A stretch of DNA of 7,153 nt from DATAYF01 sp036272735 (GTDB lineage: Bacteria; Chloroflexota; Ktedonobacteria; Ktedonobacterales; Ktedonobacteraceae), in NCBI GenBank assembly GCA_036272735.1, contig DATAYF010000575.1:1-7153 (forward strand). The letters run 5' to 3'. Each line of letters starts with the position of its first letter. The first letter of the stretch is position 1. A model generated the notes under the pieces. It saw nothing but the letters and a program-made list of their open reading frames with translations, did no database searches and had not been told where the DNA came from. Positions 1-3,906 of this stretch are shown in pieces. The position numbers and the translations under genes are program-made.

Positions 1-87
1 CTTTAGGCCCTGCATTCGGATGAACGGCTTTATGGTTGCAAAGTGGATATAGATGGCACAGTTTTTGTGCCTCATCTTTACGTGGCG

Positions 88-96
88 TGATATAAT
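88..96 (+). promoter_or_regulatory. Orphan extended -10 promoter-like site
   Basis: TG at 88-89, one base, then a perfect TATAAT at 91-96 makes a consensus extended -10 element. No good -35 box is at the right distance: TTGTGC at 65-70 is 20 bp away. Transcription would start near 102-104 and run about 100-150 nt into the terminator at 200-248. No recognisable gene lies in 1-199, so the site may serve a small RNA or be chance in AT-rich DNA. Confidence 0.3.
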
Positions 97-199
97 CTAT
101 ATTAGTATGAATGGTGGGTTATCAGATGATGCTAGGATAACGATGTTTAGTACAGACATCTCATAAGATAAATTGAATATGGAATTACGAAATAGAGCA

Positions 200-248
200 G
201 CAAACAAAAAAACTCCTGAGCTTGATGCTCAGAAGTTTTTTTGTTTGC
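200..248 (-). terminator. Intrinsic terminator of the tRNA unit, symmetrical on both strands
   Basis: The arms 200-221 and 227-248 are 22 bases each around a 5-base loop. They pair completely except at 215/233. That position is C-A on the + strand but a G-U wobble on the - strand, so the hairpin is better in leftward RNA. A run of seven A precedes the GC core and a run of seven T follows it on either strand, so it could end transcription both ways. It lies just downstream of the leftward tRNA-Trp gene. Confidence 0.88.
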
Positions 249-252
249 TCGA

Positions 253-325
253 CAGGGGTGGCAGGACTTGAACCCGCAACCTTCGCTTTTGGAGAGCGCC
301 GCTCTACCAATTGAGCTACACCCCT
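253..325 (-). tRNA. tRNA-Trp (anticodon CCA)
   Basis: The leftward strand folds into a full 73-nt cloverleaf. The 7-bp acceptor stem pairs AGGGGTG with CACCCCT and is followed by discriminator G. The D stem is GCTC/GAGC, and the 7-base anticodon loop CTCCAAA places CCA at 290-292. The T arm has a TTCAAGT loop. The first anticodon-stem pair (27-43) is a G-A mismatch and the T stem has one G-U pair. The 3' CCA is not encoded and would be added after transcription. It is the second gene of a Ser-Trp tRNA unit and is followed by a strong terminator. Confidence 0.97.
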
Positions 326-339
326 AAACACAACAACCA

Positions 340-365
340 ACACACATAACCTAAAGTATGTGTGT
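340..365 (-). repeat. Hairpin in the spacer between the two tRNA genes
   Basis: The arms 340-348 and 357-365 form a perfect 9-bp AT/GT stem with an 8-base loop in the 53-bp gap between tRNA-Ser and tRNA-Trp. In the leftward precursor RNA it could separate the two tRNAs during processing. It is followed by a U/G-rich stretch that is not a clean U run, so it is not a convincing terminator. Confidence 0.5.
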
Positions 366-378
366 GGTCATCGCTTGG

Positions 379-465
379 CGGAGAGGGAGAGATTCGAACT
401 CTCGGAGGGATTACTCCCTCAAGTGTTTAGCAAACACTCGCACTAGGCCACTATGCGACCTCTCC
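379..465 (-). tRNA. tRNA-Ser (anticodon GCT)
   Basis: The leftward strand gives an 87-nt tRNA with the long variable arm typical of class II tRNAs. The acceptor stem is GGAGAGG/CCTCTCC with discriminator G, as usual for serine. The anticodon stem is AGTGT/ACACT around loop TTGCTAA, which puts GCT at 429-431, reading AGC/AGU serine codons. The variable arm stem is GAGGGA/TCCCTC. The T arm is GAGAG, TTCGAAT, CTCTC. The 3' CCA is not encoded. It is the first gene of the unit, about 25 nt downstream of the predicted transcription start. Confidence 0.97.
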
Positions 466-496
466 TGATTGTGCTTAGTTACCGAACTATACGGCG

Positions 497-525
497 ATAA
501 TACCATACGACAATGGCTCTGTCAA
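497..525 (-). promoter_or_regulatory. Sigma-70-type promoter of the tRNA-Ser/tRNA-Trp unit
   Basis: Read leftward, a perfect -35 box TTGACA (520-525) is followed by a 17-bp spacer and a near-consensus -10 box TATTAT (497-502). The predicted start is near 489-491, about 25 nt before the mature tRNA-Ser 5' end. The match is what a strong constitutive stable-RNA promoter should look like. Confidence 0.88.
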
Positions 526-694
526 GCATTTTATCGTGCTGCTTTCCCTTTCCTTTAGGTCTCGTGGCTGTTATCATTTCATCGTATATGTGTTGCGCAC
601 CGATAACCAAAGTTGTAAGCATAACTCATGGTTTTTCTGCCACAATCCCCCGCAAAGCGGATCGGCACCATTAGTGACGATACCGATCCTCAAC
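526..694. other. Non-coding gap with one hairpin
   Basis: No credible reading frame or RNA gene is visible. The only clear structure has arms 659-667 and 681-689, nine pairs including one G-U on the leftward strand, with a 13-base loop. It starts 5 nt after the leftward stop codon at 695-697. A short CCGC-AAA-GCGG hairpin sits beside it at 650-660. Neither is followed by a U run in the leftward direction, so they are at best a weak or factor-dependent end for the small gene. Confidence 0.45.
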
Positions 695-838
695 TTAACG
701 GGTAAGGAGTAGCGTAGCAATCAGCGCCAGTGCCAGGACTACCACACAAGCTATGACACCATACCTTTTATCGTTAAAAAGGATCACGCCACAAGCAATA
801 ACGACGGCAGCACCTACAACCAACGTTCCTGCATTCAT
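695..838 (-). CDS. Small two-helix membrane protein, 47 residues, function unknown
   Basis: I do not recognise this protein. It is 47 residues long, from ATG at 838 to TAA at 695-697, and too short for most gene-length cutoffs. The support comes from its ribosome binding site and composition. An 8-base AAGGAGGG site (846-853) lies 7 nt upstream of the ATG. The protein is two hydrophobic stretches, about residues 5-21 and 29-45, joined by a short polar turn NDKRYG. This suggests a helical hairpin in the cytoplasmic membrane. The C terminus is TR, and there are no cysteine pairs or catalytic motifs. It is divergent from the hydrolase gene, and the 143 bp between the two starts holds both control regions. 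I saw no clear promoter of its own. A hairpin follows the stop. Confidence 0.65.
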   Translation of the reverse strand: MNAGTLVVGAAVVIACGVILFNDKRYGVIACVVVLALALIATLLLTR

Positions 839-845
839 GATACTA

Positions 846-853
846 CCCTCCTT
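846..853 (-). promoter_or_regulatory. Strong ribosome binding site for the 47-residue protein
   Basis: Read leftward this is AAGGAGGG, nearly full complementarity to the 16S rRNA tail, with 7 nt to the ATG. It is the main evidence that the short frame at 695-838 is translated. Confidence 0.75.
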
Positions 854-911
854 ACAGCCAACACGTTCCACCATACCGTTGAAGTAACAAGACCTCGATC
901 CCTCCTTTTTA

Positions 912-920
912 TGCTATACT
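912..920 (+). promoter_or_regulatory. Possible extended -10 promoter of the hydrolase gene
   Basis: TG (912-913), one base, then TATACT (915-920) forms an extended -10 element, and the start would be near 927. No -35 box is evident at 17 bp, which extended -10 promoters tolerate. An alternative is TATGAT at 946-951 with TTGCGT at 925-930, but its spacer is only 15 bp. Confidence 0.45.
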
Positions 921-968
921 GAGCTTGCGTAAAATCTATGCTATTTATGATGAAAGCCAATAAAGCTG

Positions 969-974
969 AAGGAG
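969..974 (+). promoter_or_regulatory. Ribosome binding site of the hydrolase gene
   Basis: AAGGAG lies 7 nt before the ATG at 982 and fixes that start over the later in-frame ATG at residue 5. Confidence 0.75.
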
Positions 975-981
975 CAATACT

Positions 982-1827
982 ATGGCAGCACAGATGCAAA
1001 AAGGTTTTGCAGAAGTTAATGGCACAACGCTGTATTATGAAGTGGCAGGTGCGGGCCGCCCACTGGTGTTGAATCATGGTGGGTTGGTGGACCACCACTT
1101 GTGGGACGATCAATTTGCAGCATTCGCGCAATATTTCAAAGTCATACGCTACGACCTGCGTGGGTATGGTGCGTCTGGTATGCTTAAAAGCGGAATGCAG
1201 CCATATTCGCTGGAACGTGACCTGTACAGTCTGCTCCAATTTCTGGGTATCGAGAAAACAGCCATGCTGGGTCTGTCGCTGGGTGGTGCGCTCTCCACCG
1301 ACTTTACGCTGCAATATCCTGAGATGGTTGATGCCCTGATTACCGTGGGAGCAGGTTTGAACGGCTTTGATATAGGTGATCCTGGAGAAGACCTCATAAA
1401 GAAGTTCGCGGCCATGGAGGAAGCATTTAAGCGTGGCGATATTGCGCGCTCGGTCGAGATCTCGCTCCAGATATGGACAGATGGGCCATATCGCACGCCG
1501 GAGCAGGTCGATCCCCAGGCCCGCGAACGTGTGCGCGTCATGACGACGCATAATTACGAGCGCGGCGACGATAAAAGCGAAGATGTGGAACCGCAGCAAA
1601 TGCAGCCGCCCGCCGCCGGTCGCCTCGCAGAGATACACGTGCCAACGCTGGTCATCGTAGGCGGCCAGGACGCCGAAATTATCCAGACCATCGCCGATAC
1701 GCTCGCCAAAGGTATCGCAGGCGCAAAGAAAGTGATCATCCCCGGCACAGCACACCATCCCAATGTGGAGAAACCACAGGAGTTCAACCAGGTGGTAATC
1801 GATTTTTTGCAACATAGCGGGCAATAG
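982..1827 (+). CDS. Alpha/beta-fold hydrolase, 281 residues
   Basis: This is a soluble single-domain enzyme of the alpha/beta hydrolase fold (AB hydrolase 1 type) of the usual length. Visible motifs in order are the oxyanion-loop HGG at 32-34; the RYDLRGYGAS strand-turn at about 56-65; the nucleophile elbow GLSLGG with Ser99 at 97-102; the acid strand TLVIVGGQD with Asp230; and GTAHHP with the catalytic His258. A cap region lies at about 125-215. The complete Ser-Asp-His triad predicts hydrolysis of an ester, lactone or similar small substrate, and the overall look resembles 3-oxoadipate enol-lactonase-like and pimeloyl-ester-hydrolase-like proteins. The substrate cannot be read from sequence. 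There is no signal peptide, so it is cytoplasmic. It is probably a single-gene unit: a promoter-like site and good ribosome binding site precede it, and a long palindrome starts two bases after the TAG stop. Confidence 0.93.
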   Translation: MAAQMQKGFAEVNGTTLYYEVAGAGRPLVLNHGGLVDHHLWDDQFAAFAQYFKVIRYDLRGYGASGMLKSGMQPYSLERDLYSLLQFLGIEKTAMLGLSLGGALSTDFTLQYPEMVDALITVGAGLNGFDIGDPGEDLIKKFAAMEEAFKRGDIARSVEISLQIWTDGPYRTPEQVDPQARERVRVMTTHNYERGDDKSEDVEPQQMQPPAAGRLAEIHVPTLVIVGGQDAEIIQTIADTLAKGIAGAKKVIIPGTAHHPNVEKPQEFNQVVIDFLQHSGQ

Positions 1828-1828
1828 C

Positions 1829-1879
1829 TATATTGATGAGTATGTATGGGGCCCGGCCCCATACATACTCATCAATATA
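1829..1879. repeat. 51-bp near-perfect palindrome after the hydrolase gene
   Basis: The arms 1829-1853 and 1855-1879 are perfectly complementary for 25 bp around a single central base. The outer part is AT-rich and the centre is GGGGCCCGGCCCC. It begins two bases after the hydrolase stop. It could end transcription from either side, but the GC-rich part is at the loop and no U run follows the base of the stem, unlike an ordinary intrinsic terminator. It may instead be a small palindromic repeat or a trace of the mobile element next to it. Confidence 0.9.
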
Positions 1880-1886
1880 ATTTACC

Positions 1887-1942
1887 GAACTCCGCCGCCG
1901 AAAGCCCCTGCGCTTGCAGCCATGGGGATGAAGGCGGAATTC
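1887..1942. repeat. Imperfect nested hairpin upstream of tnpB
   Basis: The outer arms GAACTCCGCC (1887-1896) and GGCGGAATTC (1933-1942) pair at nine of ten positions. The tenth (1890/1939) is C-A on + but a G-U wobble on the leftward strand. Inside, CCCC (1905-1908) can pair with GGGG (1924-1927), and CTGC-GCTT-GCAG (1908-1919) makes a tetraloop hairpin. It may be a subterminal left-end structure of the TnpB element, or a leftover end of another one. Confidence 0.6.
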
Positions 1943-1987
1943 CTTGTTTGGAGTTGGGGAGGAAGGTGAAGGGCGCAAAATTGGGAC

Positions 1988-2016
1988 TTGCGTTCCATTC
2001 CCCCGCGTGGTAAACT
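1988..2016 (+). promoter_or_regulatory. tnpB promoter predicting a leaderless mRNA
   Basis: TTGCGT (1988-1993), a 17-bp spacer and TAAACT (2011-2016), with TG one base before the -10 box (2008-2009), make a good sigma-70-type extended promoter. The transcription start would be about 2022-2024, only 2-4 nt before the ATG at 2026. No Shine-Dalgarno sequence precedes that ATG, which agrees with a leaderless message. Confidence 0.55.
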
Positions 2017-2025
2017 GAGTGCACG

Positions 2026-3792
2026 ATGAGCACGAAGCAGCACGACCCATCATCACAAGCTAGCGACGAGAAGAAGCCACGCCGGAAGAAAACTCCGACC
2101 TTTCAGGTGGAGTTGCCTGTTGAGGTAAGCGAGCAACAAGCCAAATCGCTGCACACGAACTTTGAGGCAGCTCGTCAGGTGTACAATGCGATCCTGTCGC
2201 TGGGGTTGCAGCGCCTGCAACGGATGCGCGCTGATCCGGGATGGAACCAAGCACGAGCGAGCCCCCGAACATGGAAGGCCGAGCGGAAGGAAGCGTTTGC
2301 CGCGCTGCGGGAGAAACATGATTTCACGGACTACGCCTTGCAAGAGGCCGCAAAACGCCTGCGGGTGGGCCACCTGGCCGAACACATCGAAGCTGTCGTT
2401 TGCCAGGTGTTGGCTACTCGCGCTTATCGCTCGTTGCAACGGATGGCACTTGGACAAGCCAAAAGGGTGCGGTTTAAGAGTCGTGGGCGCGGGCTGGGCT
2501 CAGTGGAAAATAAGCGCAACGATACCGGGCTACGCTTCGCCTTTGGTGAGCTGCCTTTCCAGACCATAGACACGCACCCCCTCTTGCAGACGGCTTCCCC
2601 CAGCCCTGGCGCACAGAAAAGGACACGGCGTGCGCGCAACCAACGCCAACGGCAGGAATGCCAACGAGGAGGACAGCGCTCTGCAGGCTTCGTCTTCTGG
2701 CAAGGGCTCCAGTTGCGGGTGCGCATCGATTGGCGCGATCCCGTCATGGCCCATGCCCTGGCATGCCGCGTCAAGTATATCCGTCTCATCCAACGCAAAG
2801 CAAGCAGCCCGCGAGCCAAAGGCACCGAGACCTGCGGGCTCTGCTACGCGGTGCAGCTCGTGGTCGAAGGAGTGCCTTTGCACAAACCGAAGCACCTGGT
2901 GGGCCACGACATGGTGGGAGCCGATTTGGGACCATCGACGATCGCCATCGTGCCGCGAGAGGGCGACGCCCGCCTGGACGTGTTCTGCGCGGATCTCTCC
3001 CCCAAAGCCGAGCACCGCAAAGCCATCCGTCGCTTGCAGCGCAAGGTCGACCGCCAACGGCGTGTGGCCAACCCCCAGAACTACGACGAGCAGGGCCGGA
3101 TCAAAAAAGCCTCGAAGAAGCAGCCGCTGCACTGGAAGAAAAGTCGAGGGGAGGCGCGCACCCGGCAACGCCTCGCGACCAAAGAACGCCAGCGCGCCGC
3201 CCATCGCAAGAGTCTGCATGGCAGGCTGGTCCATGAGATCACCGCCGTGGGCAACACCATCATTCTCGAAAAGATGTCGTATAAAGCCTGGCAGAAGCAC
3301 TTTGGGAGAAGCGTGAACGAACGAGCACCAGGGATGTTTGTAGCACATTTGAGACGCACCGTTGCAAGGACGGGCGGCACCCTGGTCGAAGTCTCGACAC
3401 GCACCACCAAACTCTCGCAATTTTGTCATGGCTGCGGAGCGCACGTCAAAAAGCCGTTGTCCGAGCGGATGCACGCGTGCTCCTGCGGGATTGGCCCCAT
3501 TCAGCGTGATCTCTACTCCGCCTTTTTGGCGGCCTATCTCGACGTGTCCGACCCAGATCATCCTCTCCCACCCTCGTGTGCCCGGTATGTCGTTCCCTGG
3601 GAAAGTGGGGAAGCCCGCTTGCGAGCCGCGCACGAGTCGGTTCTTCAACGAGTGAGAGAAGGGCAGATCTTGCCCAGAAGCATGAGTGTGCCTCGTGCCA
3701 GAACTCGTCGGCTCGAAAGTCAAAGCGACCCTCCTCTAGAGCCAGCGTTCGTGTTTCATCATGAGCGACTGGAAGCGTGGAGTGGCTCGTGA
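2026..3792 (+). CDS. tnpB: TnpB-like RNA-guided nuclease, RuvC and zinc-ribbon domains, 588 residues
   Basis: This belongs to the IS605 OrfB/TnpB family, the likely ancestors of Cas12, whose studied members are RNA-guided DNA endonucleases. A basic Lys/Arg/Ser tail (1-24) precedes the wedge and helical region (about 25-175), which includes the family-like stretch QAKSLHTNFEAARQVYNAIL. RuvC-I is GADLGPSTIA with Asp300. A long basic linker helix follows at about 325-400. RuvC-II is TIILEKMSYK with Glu415. The zinc ribbon uses Cys467, Cys470, Cys485 and Cys487, with a CxC second half instead of CxxC. RuvC-III is QRDLYSAFLA with Asp495. The D-E-D triad is intact, so it should be catalytically competent. 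At 588 residues it is much longer than the common size of about 400. Residues 506-588 extend past RuvC-III, and 180-220 is an odd Arg/Gln-rich insert. The ATG at 2026 has no ribosome binding site; see the leaderless promoter. There is no CRISPR array or tnpA nearby. Confidence 0.9.
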   Translation: MSTKQHDPSSQASDEKKPRRKKTPTFQVELPVEVSEQQAKSLHTNFEAARQVYNAILSLGLQRLQRMRADPGWNQARASPRTWKAERKEAFAALREKHDFTDYALQEAAKRLRVGHLAEHIEAVVCQVLATRAYRSLQRMALGQAKRVRFKSRGRGLGSVENKRNDTGLRFAFGELPFQTIDTHPLLQTASPSPGAQKRTRRARNQRQRQECQRGGQRSAGFVFWQGLQLRVRIDWRDPVMAHALACRVKYIRLIQRKASSPRAKGTETCGLCYAVQLVVEGVPLHKPKHLVGHDMVGADLGPSTIAIVPREGDARLDVFCADLSPKAEHRKAIRRLQRKVDRQRRVANPQNYDEQGRIKKASKKQPLHWKKSRGEARTRQRLATKERQRAAHRKSLHGRLVHEITAVGNTIILEKMSYKAWQKHFGRSVNERAPGMFVAHLRRTVARTGGTLVEVSTRTTKLSQFCHGCGAHVKKPLSERMHACSCGIGPIQRDLYSAFLAAYLDVSDPDHPLPPSCARYVVPWESGEARLRAAHESVLQRVREGQILPRSMSVPRARTRRLESQSDPPLEPAFVFHHERLEAWSGS

Positions 3793-3822
3793 GAACCCCC
3801 CCGATTTCAATCGTGGGGAGCT
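3680..3822 (+). ncRNA. Candidate omegaRNA (TnpB guide RNA) scaffold, 5' end uncertain
   Basis: TnpB guide RNAs normally overlap the 3' end of the gene and run through the right end of the element into flanking DNA, which supplies the guide. Four bases after the tnpB stop is a hairpin at 3797-3818: CCCC pairs with GGGG, there is one C-T mismatch, then CGAT pairs with ATCG around loop TTCA. The following bases, AGCTGCCAGTAC, would hold the right end and the first guide bases. The hairpin is seen directly; its role is inferred from position and family. The upstream limit is a guess. Confidence 0.4.
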
Positions 3823-3854
3823 GCCAGTACTTGCTGCACCATCCCCCTACATGC

Positions 3855-3867
3855 TATGCTATAGAAT
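3855..3867 (+). promoter_or_regulatory. Possible promoter of the family B polymerase gene
   Basis: The AT-rich run around 3855-3867 offers two overlapping -10 boxes. One is TATGCT (3855-3860) with TTGCTG 18 bp upstream (3831-3836). The other is TATAGA (3860-3865), preceded by TG and one base as an extended -10. A start near 3867-3872 would leave a leader of about 35-40 nt. The TTGCTG box lies close to the probable right end of the TnpB element, so the insertion may have changed this promoter. Confidence 0.35.
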
Positions 3868-3898
3868 ATCTGTTCAGATAATGGTTATGGCTGTCGTT

Positions 3899-3903
3899 GG
3901 AGG
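3899..3903 (+). promoter_or_regulatory. Ribosome binding site of the polymerase gene, unusually close to the start
   Basis: GGAGG ends only 3 nt before the ATG at 3907, shorter than the usual 5-9 nt. No other in-frame ATG, GTG or TTG lies between the upstream stop at 3862 and this ATG, and the conserved N-terminal region begins by about residue 18, so 3907 remains the best start. Confidence 0.55.
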
Positions 3904-3906
3904 ATT

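Larger units (their letters stand above)
1881..3830 (+). mobile_element. Solitary TnpB element (IS605/IS1341-like), ends approximate
   Basis: A single tnpB-type gene lies between a hairpin-rich left flank (1887-1942) and a C-rich hairpin immediately after its stop (3797-3818). This is the arrangement of IS200/IS605-superfamily elements that carry tnpB without the tnpA Y1 transposase. Such elements have no terminal inverted repeats and make no target duplication, so neither end can be placed exactly from one copy. The stated limits are only the outermost plausible ones. With no tnpA here, movement would need a transposase supplied from elsewhere. The insertion sits between the hydrolase and polymerase genes and breaks no visible gene. 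Confidence 0.45.

Noticed and set aside
835..1824. A 329-codon leftward frame antisense to the hydrolase, longer than the sense gene
   Set aside because: Its translation has no recognisable motifs, no ribosome binding site was noted for it, and it covers a sense frame with complete catalytic motifs and a good start. It would also run antisense across the control region between the two divergent genes.
1829..1879. Ordinary intrinsic terminator of the hydrolase gene
   Set aside because: Not fully excluded, but no U run follows the stem and the GC-rich part is at the tip, so it was recorded as a palindromic repeat.
2530..3723. A 397-codon leftward frame antisense to tnpB
   Set aside because: Long antisense frames are common in GC-rich genes. 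The translation has no family features, while the sense frame has all the RuvC and zinc-ribbon motifs.
2026..3830. A type V CRISPR effector (Cas12-like) locus
   Set aside because: The RuvC and zinc-ribbon order would fit, but there is no repeat-spacer array, cas1 or cas2 in the window, and the hairpin after the stop fits a TnpB element better.
3796..3906. A riboswitch or attenuator before the polymerase gene
   Set aside because: The only hairpin lies upstream of the likely promoter, next to the tnpB stop, and no terminator or antiterminator pair is visible in the short leader.
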